Shown: positions 9,975 through 21,685, counted from the first letter of the stretch. The stretch: DNA of 64,000 nucleotides from Owenia fusiformis (GCA_903813345.2 CAIIXF020000011.1:9894842-9958841); one strand, 5' to 3'. The notes: generated by a model from the letters alone, not told the origin. A program made the numbers and translations.

Positions 9975-10440
9975 AAAAGCACTGGTGATTCGCTCGATTA
10001 CGCTTGTCGTTTCGGTAACAAAATGTCTAAACGTCGAAAGTACGATATTTCTTTTTCCTTTTTTTCACGCGTTGTAGGCAGAATCCCCACGATGTTTTTT
10101 TCTCACAGAATTGTTGATTTAATTCCTTACTTAAGTTAAATAAACGGTTTGGGTTAAAAGTGCAGATCTTAATTGTTTATCGAAATACCACCGTTTATGT
10201 AACTTAAGTGAGGAATTAAATCGAAGATTCTGTTGTCTTCTGAACTATTTGCAATTGTTCGCAAATATGTACATTTTTTAAACATATAATACTGATACAT
10301 TTTTGTGATAACAATGTTGTGGGAATTCTGCCTACAATGTGTGAAATAAAGAAAAAAGAAAAATCAAACCTTCGATGTTCCGACATTTTGTTACAACGTA
10401 AACAAGTAGAAAACCAGTGAAATGCAAGCAACTCTGTCAT
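9975..10440. repeat. Imperfect foldback (inverted repeat arms)
   Basis: The segment from about 10014 to 10094 (GTAACAAAATGTC ... GTAGGCAGAATCCCCAC) recurs inverted at 10317-10396 (GTGGGAATTCTGCCTAC ... GACATTTTGTTAC). A second inner palindrome pairs 10108-10146 with 10190-10227 around ACTTAAGT and TAAACGGT. No transposase remains. Its right edge touches the decayed coding sequence beginning at 10442. Confidence 0.65.
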
Positions 10441-10441
10441 T

Positions 10442-11546
10442 GCAGAGGAACATGCTGTTTTGTCAATTTATGGTGGAAAAATGGTGAAATCCTAAATTAT
10501 CTCACCCTATGCAGACAGAGCCTGTGGGAAATATTGGGTGCGGCGCAAATGAGAGGGTGCGGAGCTAACGGTCATTTTTGAATTTAAAATTGGGATATTT
10601 CTGAAACTAAGCCGTTTTGGGACTTCAAATATACCAAGATATGTGTATTTGACACCAAATATCAATACAATTGTGAAAATAGTAACTGCAATTCATTTAA
10701 CAGCGACGCAGTATGCCTTTAACATTTCCCAGACCTATATATTTTGAGACTATCCTTTTAATACTGCGTCCCCAGCATTCATAAAAAATGGTGTTCAAGA
10801 TACACTACCCATGCAAATTATTTTTGCATCTTGGAAGCCAGGCAGTATCTGTGTGATTTTATAAAAATTCGGAAATGTTCTTCAGATATGAGCCCCCTTT
10901 AAATATTGGGTGCGGAGGTACGTTTATGGAGCTGCTCCGCACCCAATATTTAGAGGGGGCTCATATCTGAAAAACATTTCCGAATTTTTATAAAATAACA
11001 CAGATACTGCCTGGCTTCCAAGATGCAAAAATAATTTGTATAGATAGTGTACCTTGAACACCATTTTTTATGAATGCTGGGGACTCAGTATTAAAAGGAT
11101 AATTTCAAAAGATATAGGTCTGGGAAAGGTTTAAGGCACACTGCGTCGCTATAGAATGAATTGCGCTACTATTTTCACAATTGTATTGATATTTGGTGTC
11201 AAATACACATATCTTGGTATATTTGAAGTCCCAAAACGGCTTAGTTTCAGAAATATCCCAATTTTAAATTCAAAAATGACCGTTAGCTCCGCACCCTCCG
11301 CTCATTTGCGCCGCACCCAATATTTCCCACAGGCTCTGTCTGCATAGGGTGTATCTTAGGCTTCTAAAATTCTATTAAAAGAGAGCAGCAAGATCTGAAT
11401 TATTGCAGCCCCGTGTTCTACCTCCATTTTCTGATGCTGCGGAATACCACAGTTACAGAGTGTACCATCAGATCCAGGAGTGGGAGGGAAATAAACTGCC
11501 TCTGATGCCCCTGATGAGGGCTGGTGATAGACAAGGTTGTAACTGA
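10442..11546 (+). pseudogene. Decayed conserved coding sequence of unknown function, split by a foldback
   Basis: Left piece (10442-10502): AEEHAVLSIYGGK, then after a one-base frameshift NGEILNYL. Right piece (11352-11546): RLLKFY, a stop, then KRAARSELLQPRVL, then LPPFSDAAEYHSYRVYHQ, then IQEWEGNK before a stop at 11546. With the foldback (10503-11351) and one TATCT removed, the two pieces join in the same frame. The combination YGGK..LxxLR, LPPxSxAAxxHSxRVYxQxQxW is one I recognise from many predicted invertebrate proteins of unknown role, often repetitive, so it may itself come from a mobile element. It carries one frameshift and one in-frame stop and is not functional. The 5' part is missing beyond the upstream foldback. 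I assign no function. Confidence 0.55.
10503..11351. mobile_element. Foldback element, ~410-bp near-perfect arms, TATCT target duplication
   Basis: The whole segment is a palindrome: CACCCTATGCAGACAGAG at the left end recurs inverted at the right end, and homology continues to a centre of about 15-20 bp near 10920. TATCT flanks both ends (10498-10502 and 11352-11356). The arms contain the GC-richer motif GGGTGCGGAGCTAACGG and a second TTGGGTGCGGAG near the centre. No transposase is present. Arm identity is high, so it is either young or homogenised by conversion. Confidence 0.85.
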
Positions 11547-11885
11547 TTGTTGTTACAACATAATAGTATTAAGCTTATTTAATCAGCATTCTTTTTTGCT
11601 CTCTATAAGTAAGACGCATATATGAAGGTTAAGATTACAAAATTAAGGCAGCATTTTTGATAATGAATATAACATAATCGAACCAGGCCCTGTATAAAGA
11701 CCAGGTATTTACTTTGCGTTACACTAGTTAACTCAGGAGGATTTATTAATGTAGAAACCCTTTCCTCATTTTTTATTGAATTTCATCTTGAAATCGAACA
11801 TTCTTCAGTTGAACTTCTTCATTTCATTTCTCAATATCACTGTGTGGTTAAGAACACCTTAGTCAAAAGTAACAATTTTTCTTAA
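11547..11885. other. Unassigned stretch
   Basis: AT-rich, with no repeat structure or coding signal that I can support. Confidence 0.4.
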
Positions 11886-12374
11886 TACAGGGCGAGCCAA
11901 AAAGGTAACCCAAACAAATCTTAATAATCCAGTCCAATCATCCTGCATGGATGTAGTGTCATATTTGGCAGAATTGAGTCTTGGTCAATGTATTATCAAT
12001 CTACCCAGTCTCAGTGGTCTCTAGTGGTCACGATTTTATGGCCATTTTATACCATGCCATGAAATATGGGTGTCATGCCTGGAGGCCAACTTGAACGTAT
12101 CGTGCGTTGTAGTTCAAATCAGGAGCATAAAAATCATGTGTTATGACTCTCATCTTCATTCTTATCTCTTGTTTTAATGTTTCAAGTGTTGTTAGTATCG
12201 AAAAAAGGTCCACAGATAAAAAACAAAACTGGTGGTATTGATGTCCAGTCAGTTAGGCACATTTCGATATTTTGAGCACATTTTGTAAATGGCCATAAAA
12301 TCGTGACTATTAAGGATAGATCAATGACACTTAGTAGAATGAAAGAACATTGAACAAGGTAATTGTGCCAAATA

Positions 12375-13168
12375 CAGTGTGTCCCAAAAAAAGGAAACCA
12401 GCAATAGATTGCTTATTTCTCAAATATGAATAATGAAAGGAAAATTTAACAGCTAACATCTGATAGGTTATGATGTCCTCTTTCTTATGATACCAAAGTT
12501 GTCTATTTTCCTTCACGGATGACTGAGTTATAAGGGATTTAAGTGGCCATGTCAGAAATGAGTTTGTACCACTTTCAGCCAAGTCAATTTCCGACATAAC
12601 ATAGTGATAAGTAACAACAAACATCAGGATATCACTCTTTTACTCATTTATTCCAATTAAAATTACACATATCATATTTAACACCCCTTTTAAATCCCAA
12701 TGTCCATTCAAAGTTGTTTTAACCCCAGTGTCCTTCAACATGACCCCCATTCCTTTCAATGCAAATGTCTGCCCTTGATCTCATCGCACGTACTGCATCC
12801 CTGATGATGACACTGGGGTTAAAACAACTTTGAATGGACATTGGGATTTAAAAGGGGTGTTAAATATGATATGTGTAATTTTAATTGGAATAAATGAGTA
12901 TAAGAGTGATATCCTGATGTTTGTTGTTACTTATCACTTTGTTATGATGGTGAAATTGACTTGGCTGAAAGTGGTACAGACTCATTTCTGACATGGTCAC
13001 TTAAATCCCTTATAACTCAGTCATCCGTGAAGGAAAATATACAACTTTGGTATCATAAGAAAGAGGACATCATAATCTATCAGATGGTAGCTGTGAAATT
13101 TTCCTTTCATTATTCATATTTGAGAAATAAGCAATCTATTGCTGGTTTCCTTTTTTTGGGACACCCTG
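12375..13168. mobile_element. Mariner-like palindromic element with ~345-bp arms
   Basis: Ends are CAGTGTGTCCCAAAAAAA (left) and its near inverse ..GGGACACCCTG (right), flanked by TA on both sides. Arms 12375-12730 and 12812-13168 are nearly identical in inverted orientation, around an ~80-bp centre that encodes a transposase tail. Frames at 12331-12624 and 12961-13173 are the same arm read in both orientations, not genes. Confidence 0.8.
12719..12822 (-). pseudogene. Tc1/mariner transposase C-terminal tail in the palindrome centre
   Basis: The minus strand reads VIIRDAVRAMRSRADIC, then IERNGGHVEGHWG and a stop at 12719-12721. The pattern of a helix, a spaced Cys and a final GGHxE is the usual C-terminus of Tc1/mariner-type transposases. 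Only about 33 residues remain; the catalytic domain has been replaced by the inverted arm. This ties the palindrome to a mariner-type parent. Confidence 0.6.
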
Positions 13169-13239
13169 TATGATGTCAAACCCATGCTGAATGACTGGGT
13201 TATTAACAAACATTTGGTTGGGTTACCTTTTTTGGCTCA

Positions 13240-14116
13240 TATTAATAAACTGATGTCAGGGACAGGGATATTTAACATTTTGTTGCCTTTTCAAGGACAT
13301 TTTTTGACCACTGATTGTAACAAATCGTTTTCTGTTTTACCAGAAAAGGTATATTATATATCAAATTGAATTTAAAAGGAAACACATTTAATAATTTAAC
13401 AGTTATCAACTAAAAGTAGGGCTTCCCCTATATTTCACCTGGCATTTGCTGTTTTTCTACTTTTTTTTAAATAATCCTTTCCTGAAAACCTCAAAAAACT
13501 GTTTTCAGGACAAAATAAGCCTTTACAAATAATTTAATTGTGCTATTGAGTTCAAATATGACATATCTTGGAAGTAATTAAACAAAAGTAAGGTCATCTC
13601 AAAAGTGGGTGTGGTAAAATATTGAAATTTCAAATATTATTTTCACGCTCAATGTTCACTTAATGACCCTGATACTTATCAAAGACAATGTTCAGGTGTA
13701 CAATACCCTCCTTGATATTTTTCATGCAATTCTGATGAATTGATACAGAAATAAATACATTGTTATATTAAATTCGGGCAATTTGATGGCCTATTTTCAG
13801 ATATTTGGCGCTAGAAATGCCAATTATTGCACTCAAATAGTTGATTAACAATTTTTAGTTGCTCTTATGTCAGTAAACTATCATAATATTACTCGTTTAG
13901 TTGACAAGAGTATTCCATTTTGAAATAAAAAAATATTTACAATCCCATACTCAAATTTGGAGGGGGGTACCTGGAATGTGACATTTCATATTTGTCAACT
14001 GCATATATTTTTCTATATTTTTGATTTGTTTTTCAACTGGTATCAATATACAATATAAGCCTAATTTAAAAACTGTTGCAATATTTGGGATGTTAAACTT
14101 CCATTTGCCTAGCCTA
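13240..14116. other. Unassigned stretch before the array
   Basis: AT-rich sequence with no supported gene, RNA or repeat. The array begins abruptly at about 14117, within the T arm of a monomer. Confidence 0.5.
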
Positions 14117-15210
14117 CACTGCCAGCTTGATGACAGGCGAGCATTCTACCACTGTACCATCAGTGCCTTCATATTGTGAGTTATGTATAATTCATTAAAA
14201 AATGAAATTTCTCTTCATATCAGTATTTAAATAAAAAACATTGCACTGACCAGGAATCGAACCACTGCCAGCTGGATGATAGGTTAGCATTCTACCACTG
14301 AACCATCAGTGCTTTCATGTTAGAAGTAAAGTACAATTCATAAAAATAGTAATTTCTCTTCATATAAGTATTTAAATGAAAAACATTGCACCGACCAGGA
14401 ATCGACCCATGGCCAGCTGGATGACAGGTTAGCATTCTACCACTGAACCATCAGTTCTTTCATGTTGTCCCTAAAATATAATTCATAAAAATTGTAATTT
14501 TTCTTCTTATTAGTATTTAAATGAAAAACATTGCACTGACCAGGAATCGACCCATGGCGAGCTGGATGACAGGTTAGCATTCTACCACTACACCATCAGT
14601 GCTTTCATGTTGTAAGCAAAGTATAATTCATAAAAGATGTTGTTTCTCTTCATATCAGTATTTAAATGAAAAACATTGCACTGACCAGGAATCGAACCAC
14701 GGCCAGCTTGATGACAGGTTTATTTACTGTTAAATATAATGCATAAAACTAGTAATTTCTCTTCATATAAGTATTAGAATGAAAAACATTGAACTGACCA
14801 GGAATCGAACCATGGCCAGCTGGATAAAAGGCGAACATTCTACCACTGAACCATCAGTGCTTTCATGTTGTATGTAAAATATAATTCATTATCAAAGTAA
14901 TTTTTCTTCATATCAGTATTTAAATGAAAAACCTTGCGCTGACCAGGAATCGACCCATGGCAAGCTGGATGACAGGTTAGCATTCTACCACTGAACCATC
15001 AGTGCTTCCATACTAAAATATAATGCATAAAACTAGTAATTTCTCTTCATATCAGTATTTCAATGAAAAACATTGCACTGACCAGGAATCGAACCACTGC
15101 CGGCTTGATGACAGGCGAGCATTCTACCACTGTACCATCAGTGCCTTCATATTGTGAGTTATGTATAATTCATGAAAAAATGTAATTTCTCTTCATATCA
15201 GTATATAAAT

Positions 15211-15216
15211 AAAAAA
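15211..15216 (-). terminator. Pol III terminator-like T run (exemplar)
   Basis: On the minus strand the core is followed by AATG and TTTTTT. T runs of four or more terminate Pol III. Most monomers have TTTTT at this position. Confidence 0.65.
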
Positions 15217-15230
15217 CATTGCACTGACCA

Positions 15231-15241
15231 GGAATCGAACC
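15231..15241 (-). promoter_or_regulatory. Pol III B box (exemplar)
   Basis: Minus-strand GGTTCGATTCC matches the tRNA B-box consensus GGTTCGANTCC exactly. Across the array the main variants are GGTTCAATTCC and GGGTCGATTCC. Confidence 0.75.
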
Positions 15242-15272
15242 ACTGCCAGCTGGATGACAGGTTAGCATTCTA

Positions 15273-15283
15273 CCACTGAACCA
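15273..15283 (-). promoter_or_regulatory. Pol III A box (exemplar)
   Basis: Minus-strand TGGTTCAGTGG fits the A-box consensus TRGYNNAnnnGG and is spaced from the B box as in real tRNA genes. A second common version is TGGTGTAGTGG. Confidence 0.75.
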
Positions 15284-16000
15284 TCAGTGCTTTCATGTTA
15301 GAAGTAAAGTACAATTCATAAAAATAGTAATTTCTCTTCATATAAGTATTTAAATGAAAAACATTGCACCGACCAGGAATCGACCCATGGCCAGCTGGAT
15401 GACAGGTTAGCATTCTACCACTGAACCATCAGTTCTTCCATGTTGTCCCTAAAATATAATTCATAAAAATTGTAATTTTTCTTCTTATTAGTATTTAAAT
15501 GAAAAACCTTGCGCTGACCAGGAATCGACCCATGGAGAGCTTGATGACAGGTTAGCATACTACCACTACACCATCAGTGCTTTCATGTTGTAAGTAAAGT
15601 ATAATTCATAAGAGATGTTGTTTCTCTTCATATCAGTATTTAAATGAAAAACATTGCACTGACCAGGAATCGAAACACGGCCAGCTTGATGACAGTTAAG
15701 CATTCTACCACTGAACCATCAGTGCTTCCATACTGTAAAATATAATGCATAAAACTAGTAATTTCTCTTCATATAAGTATTTAAATGAAAACATTGAACT
15801 GACCAGGAATCGACCCATGGCCAGCTGGATGACAGGTGAGCATTCGACCACTGAACCATCAGTGCTTTCATGTTGTCCCAAAAATTTTATTAATGAAAAT
15901 TGTAATTTTTCTTCATATAAGTATTTAAATGAAAAACATTGCACTGACCAGGAATTGAGCCATGGTCAACTGGATTAATTTCTCTTCATATCAGTATTTT

Positions 16001-17048
16001 CAGGGCGTTCATAAAGTTCTTGCAAAAGTGCTCTAAAACTTTGGTATCTCAGTCAATCTGGCTGATATTTTCACTCAGTATACCTACACTATTCATACAT
16101 TGAGATCCAAAGTTATAATCAATAGGTCATTGAAGAATAAGAGTTATGGTAGCTACAGTCACATGAGTCGGGGGTAGGCGGAGCAGGGAAAAAGGATCTG
16201 TTTTGTTTGAATGTTCAAAATGTTTTTACCTTGTCCTGTTTACTTCAATAACAGTATCTCAAAGAGTATAAGTATTCACAATAGTGCCCACCACACCTCT
16301 GCTGTCTTACTAACCATTCCTCAAACAGATGGCGGGACTAATTTGGAAAGTTTCCTGCGATTGATCTTTGTATGGATGGCGTTTATCAACGTCATCTGAT
16401 CCTCACTGGATTTGTTCTTTGACGGCCTGATCTAGCATTGTCCTTACCATTTGTTCTATCATCAGTAAATGTCTTAGTCAAATGGTTTTTTGGCCATAGC
16501 CTCCTTCCCATACACCTTATGAATATCATCAAGAGTTTGTTTTCTTGTATTTCCCAGTAAAACATACATCCTGATGCTACTGAATATTTGTAATTGTAAA
16601 TCATCATTTTTTGCTAATTTTGCTGCCATTTTCACAAAAATAAAGTTGACGCTGCCTTTCACAAAGTCCGATGTCATCAACCAACATATGTCACTATGAT
16701 GCCATCGGTGATGTCATGAATCAAAGAAATTTCAACTATAATGTCATCATAGGCATCATCTAGTGCTGAAATGTCAACATTAGCTAGTTTTTTATTTTCG
16801 AGGATACTTTAAAGTATGTTAAAGTTACCTCTAACCCATATCTTTTGTCTAAATTTTTCTTTTTTTCAATGCTGCTCTGCCTACCGACTAGTGCTACTAT
16901 TGCAATCATAACTTTTTTTCTTCAAGGACCTATTCATTATAATTTAGGATTCTAATGTATGAATAGTGTAGGTATAGTGAGTGCGAATTTCAGCCAGATT
17001 AACTGAGAAATAGAAAAATTAGAGTACTTTTGCAAGAACTTTATGAAC
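16001..17048 (-). mobile_element. Mariner element with ~140-bp TIRs, copy A
   Basis: The left end is CAGGGCGTTCATAAAGTTC; the right end mirrors it through CTTTATGAAC but lacks the final GCCCTG that is still present in copy A' (29359). TIR homology runs about 140 bp inward. The element entered the spacer of a monomer at a TA within AGTATTTAAAT. It carries only the N-terminal DNA-binding part of a transposase. Confidence 0.85.
16392..16680 (-). pseudogene. Mariner transposase N-terminal helix-turn-helix region, frameshifted
   Basis: Two overlapping minus-strand frames give FSSIRMYVLLGNTRKQTLDD, IHKVYGKEAMAKK, then FTDDRTNGKDNARSGRQRTN. The pattern R..LG.T....DI..VYG..A and the later F..GR...D..R.GRP is the first half of the paired helix-turn-helix domain of mariner transposases, which binds the element ends. 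The catalytic DDE domain is absent, so this is a non-autonomous element. A frame change near 16490-16500 also breaks it. A signal of the second helix-turn-helix (MTLINAIHTKINRRKLSKLV) is read at the corresponding place in copies B and C. Confidence 0.65.
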
Positions 17049-20000
17049 AAAATAAAAAACCTTGCGCTGACCAGGAATCGACCCATGGCGAGAAGGATGA
17101 CAGGTTTGCATTCTACCACTACACCATCAGTGCTTTCATGTTGTAAGTAAAGTATAATTCATAAAAGATGTAGTTTCTCTTCATATCAGTATTTAAACTA
17201 AAAACATTGCACTGACCAGGAATCGAACCACTGCCAGGTGGATGACAGGTTAGCATTCTACCACTGAACCATCAGTGCTTTCATTTTAGAAGTAAAGTAC
17301 AATTCATCAAAATAGTAATTTCTCTTCATATAAGTATTTAAATGAAAAACATTGCACCGACCAGGAATCGACCCATGGCCAGCTGGATGACAGGTTAGCA
17401 TTCTACCACTGAACCATCAGTTCTTTCATGTTGTCCCTAAAATATAATTCATAAAAATTGTAATTTTTCTTCTTATTAGTATTTAAATGAAAAACCTTGC
17501 GCTGACCAGGAATCGACCCATGGCGAGCTGGATGACAGGTTAGCATTCTACCACTACACCATCAGTGCTTTCATGTTGTAAGTAAAGTATAATTCATAAA
17601 AGATGTTGTTTCTCTTCATATCAGTATTTAAATGAAAAACATTGCACTGACCAGGAATCGAACCACGGCCAGCTTGATGACAGGTTAGCATTCTACCACT
17701 GAACCATCAGTGCTTCCATACTGTAAAATATAATGCATAAAACTAGTAATTTCTCTTCATATAAGTATTAGAATGAAAAACATTGAACTGACCAGGAAGC
17801 GAACCATGGCCAGCTGGATGACAGGCGAGCATTCTACCACTGAACCATCAGTGCTTTCATGTTGTATGTAAAATATAATTCATTATAAATGTAATTACTC
17901 TTCATATCAGTATTTAAATTAAAAACCTTGCGCTGACCAGGAATCGACCGATGGCAAGCTGGATGACAGGTTAGCATTCTACCACTGAACCATCAGTGCT
18001 TCCATACTAAAATATAATGCATAAAACTAGTAATTTCTCTTCATATAAGTATTTAAATGAAAAACATTGAACTGACCAGGAATCGAACCATGGCCAGCTG
18101 GAAGACAGGCGAGCATTGTACCACTTAGCCATCAGTGCTTTCCTGTTGTCCCTAAAATATAATTCATAAAAATAGTAGTTTCTCTTCATATCAGTATTTA
18201 AATGAAAAACATTGCACCGACCAGGAATCGACCCATGGACAGCTGGATGACAGGCGAGCATTCTACCACTGAACCATCAGTGCTTTCATGTTGTAAGAAA
18301 AATATAATTCAACATATTGTAATTTCTCTTCATATCAGTATTTAAATCAAAAAAATTGCACTGACCAGGAATCGACCCATTGCCAGCTGGATGACAGGTA
18401 AGCATTCTACCACTGAACCATCAGTGCATTCATGTTGTTAATAAAGTATAATTCATAAAAGATGTAGTTTCTCTTCACATCAGTATTTAAATGAAAAACA
18501 TTGCACTGTCCATGAATCGACCCATGACCAGCTGGATGACAGGTTAGCATTCTACCACTAAACCATCAGTGCTTTCATGTTGTAAGTAAAATATAATTCA
18601 TTTAAAATGTAATTTCTCTTCATATCAGTATTTAAATGAAAAAAATTGCACTGACCAGGAATCGACCCATGGCCAGCTGGATGACAGGTAAGCATTCTAC
18701 CACTACACCATCAGTGCTTTCATGTTGTAGGTAAAGTATAATTCATAAAAGATGTAGTTTCTCTTCATATCAGTATTTAAATGAAAAACTTTGCACTGAC
18801 CAGGAATCGAACCACGGCCAGCTTGATGATAGGTTAGCATTCTACCTCTAGACCATCCATGCTCCAATGTTGTAAATAAAGTATAATTCATAAAATATGT
18901 TATTTCTCTTCATAACCTTATTTAAATGAAAAACATTGCACTAACCATGAATCTACCCATGGCCAGCTTGATGACAGGTTAGCATTCTACCACTGAACCA
19001 TCAGTGCTTCCATAATGTAAAATGTAATGCATAAAACTAGTAATTTCTCTTCATATAAGTATTTAAATGAAAAACATTGAACTGACCAGGAATCGAACCA
19101 TGGCCAACTGGCTGACAGGCGAGCATTCTACCACTGAACCATCAGTGCTTTCATGTTGTAAGTAAAATATAATTCATTTAATATGTAATTTCTCTTCATA
19201 TCAGTATTTAAATGAAAAAATTGCACTGACCATGAATCGACCCATGGCCAGCTTGATGACAGGTTAGCATTCTACCACTGAACCATCAGTGCTTCCATAC
19301 TGTAAAATGTAATGCATAAAACTAGTAATTTCTCTTCATATAAGTATTTAAATGAAAAACATTGAACTGACCAGGAATCGAACCATGGCCAGCTGGCTGA
19401 TAGGCGAGCATTCTACCACTGAACCATCAGTGCTTTCATGTTGTAAGTAAAGTATAATTCATAAAAGATGTAGTTTCTCTTCATATAAGTATTTAAATGC
19501 AAAACATTGCACTGACCAGGAATTGAACCATGGCCAGCTGGATGACAGGCGGGCATTCTACCACTGAACCATCAGTGCTTTCATGTTGTCACTAAAATAT
19601 AATTCATAAAAATTGTAATTTCTCTTCATATCAGTATTTAAATGAAAAACCTTGCGCTGACCAGGAATCGACCCATGGCGAGCTGGATGACAGATTATCA
19701 TTCTACCACTGAACCATCAGTGCTTCCATACTAAAATATAATGCATAAAACTAGTAATTTCTCTTCATGCTTGTATTTAAATGAAAAACATTGAACTGAC
19801 TAGGAATCGAACCATGGCCAGCTGGATGACAGGCGAGCATTGTACCGCAGAACCATCAGTGCTTCCATACTGTAAAATATAATGCATTAAACTAGTGATT
19901 TCTCTTCATATAAGTATTTAAATGAAAAACATTGAACTGACCAGGAATCGAACCATCGATCAATGCATAAAACTAGTAATTTCTCTTCATGCTTGTATTT

Positions 20001-21685
20001 AAATGAAAAACATTGCACTGACCAGGAATTGAACCATGGCCAGCTAGATGACAGGCGAGCATTCTACCACTGAACCATCAATGCTTTCATGTTGTAAGTA
20101 AAGTATAATTCATAAAAAATGTAGTTTCTCTTTATATAAGTATTTAAATAAAAACATTGCACTGACCAGGAATTGAACCATGGCCAGCTGGATGACAGGC
20201 GTGCATTCTACCACTGAACCATCAGTGCCTTCATGTTGTCCCTAAAATATAATTCATAAAAAATGTAATTTCTCTACATATCAGTATTTAAATGAAAAAC
20301 CTTGCGCTGACCAGGAATCGACCCATGTTGAGCTGGATGACAGGTTAGCATTCTACCACTACACCATCAGTGCTTTCATGTTGTAAGTAAAGTACAATTC
20401 ATAGAAATAGTAATTTCTCTTCATATAAGTATTTAAATGAAAAAGATTGCACTGACCAGGAATTGAACCATGGCCAGTTGGATGACAGGCGAGCATTCTA
20501 CCACTACACCCTCAGTGCTTTCATGTTGCAAGTAAATTATAATTCATAAAAGATGTAGTTTCTCTTCATATAAGTATTTAAATGAAAAAGATTGCACTGA
20601 CCAGGAATTGAACCATGGCCAGCTGGATGACAGGCGAGCATTCTACCACTACACCCTCAGTGCTTTCATGTTGCAAGTAAAGTATAATTCATAAAAGATG
20701 TAGTTTCTCTTCATATCAGAATTTAAATGAAAAACATTGCGCTGACAAGATTTCGAACCATTACCAGGTGGATGACAGGCGAGCATTCGCATGTCGTCCC
20801 TTAAATATTACTCATAAAAATTGTAGTTTCTCTTCATATCAGTATTTAAATGAAAAACATTGCACTGACAAGCAGGAATCGACCCATGGCCAGCTGGATG
20901 ACAGGCGAGCATTCTACCACTTAACCATCAGTGCTTTGATGTTGTAACTAAAGTATAATTCATAAAAGATGTAGTTTCTCTTCATATCAGTATTTAAATG
21001 AATTACATTGCACTGACCAGGAATCGAACCACTGCCAGCTTGATGACAGGTTAGCATTCTACCTCTGAACCATCCATGCTCCAATGTTGTAACTAAAGTA
21101 TAATTCAAAAAATATGTAATTTCTCTTCATAACCTTATTTAAATGAAAAACATTGCGCTGACAAGATTTCGAACCATTACCAGGTGGATGACAGGCGAGC
21201 ATTCGCATGTCGTCCCTTAAATATTATTCATAAAAATTGTAGTTTCTCTTCATATCAGTATTTAAATGAAAAACATTGCACTGACAAGCAGGAATCGACC
21301 CATGGCCAGCTGGATGACAGGCGAGCATTCTACCACTTAACCATCAGTGCTTTCATGTTGTAACTAAAGTATAATTCATAAAAGATGTAGTTTCTCTTCA
21401 TATCAGAATTTAAATGAAAAACATTGCGCTGACAAGATTTCGAACCATTACCAGGTGGATGACAGGCGAGCATTCGCATGTCGTCCCTTAAATATTATTC
21501 ATAAAAATTGTAGTTTCTCTTCATATCAGTATTTAAATGAAAAACATTGCACTGACAAGCAGGAATCGACCCATGGCCAGCTGGATGACAGGTTAGCATT
21601 CTACCACTGAACCATCCATGCTTTCATGTTGTAACTAAAGTATAATTCATAAAATAGGTAATTTCTCTTCATATAATTATTTTAA
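17049..21685 (-). repeat. tRNA-like satellite array, block 2 (~32 monomers)
   Basis: Continues the array right of mariner copy A, in the same orientation. Monomers with GCGCTGACC acceptors and TGTAGTGG A boxes alternate with GCACTGACC/TTCAGTGG types. From about 20735 a shorter variant appears (GCATTCGCATGTCGTCCC) that lacks the acceptor 5' strand and A box; it recurs at about 21152 and 21425. The segment 17053-18290 resembles 33110-34320 and 55192-56100. Confidence 0.95.

Larger units (their letters stand above)
11888..13239. mobile_element. Mariner-like foldback (outer), interrupted by a second palindrome
   Basis: The left end, after a TA, reads CAGGGCGAGCCAAAAAGG; the right end reads inward from TATGAGCCAAAAAAGGTAAC. 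Homologous inverted sequence continues through about 12045 on the left and back to about 12285 on the right (CACGATTTTATGGCCA / TGGCCATAAAATCGTG). A second palindrome (12375-13168) is inserted in the right arm. The right terminus has lost the CGCCCTG end. Confidence 0.7.
15221..15290 (-). ncRNA. Exemplar tRNA-like core of the satellite monomer (tRNA-Gly/Asp-like, degenerate)
   Basis: Read on the minus strand, the 70 bases fold as a tRNA: acceptor strand GCACTGA pairs 7/7 with TCAGTGC, U8 and G9 follow, the D arm GTTC-AGTGGTA-GAAT keeps A14, GG and A21, the anticodon loop is CTGTCAT with U33 and GTC in the anticodon position, and TTCGATT forms the T loop. Length, D arm and the 5' half of the anticodon arm resemble metazoan tRNA-Gly and tRNA-Asp. 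The anticodon stem and the T stem are mostly mispaired, so a functional tRNA is unlikely. Transcription by Pol III remains possible because the promoter boxes and terminator are intact. All ~185 monomers are variants of this core; I give one rather than listing each. Confidence 0.5.
14117..16000 (-). repeat. tRNA-like satellite array, block 1 (~13 monomers)
   Basis: Head-to-tail monomers with starts near 14243, 14388, 14533 and 14678 (145-bp steps), then one deleted unit (113 bp) and 145 bp again. Each has a 70-nt tRNA-like core on the minus strand and an AT-rich spacer containing CTCTTCATATCAGTATTTAA. Units carrying A-box sequence TGGTTCAGTGG and TGGTGTAGTGG are interspersed. Part of this block (14243-14740) is repeated almost unchanged at 15221-15700, showing higher-order duplication. 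It ends at the TA insertion site of a mariner element at 16001. Confidence 0.95.

Noticed and set aside
12331-13173. Two similar ~70-97 codon proteins (EIDLAESGTNSFLTWPLKSL and relatives)
   Set aside because: They are the same palindrome arm read in both orientations, without family resemblance.
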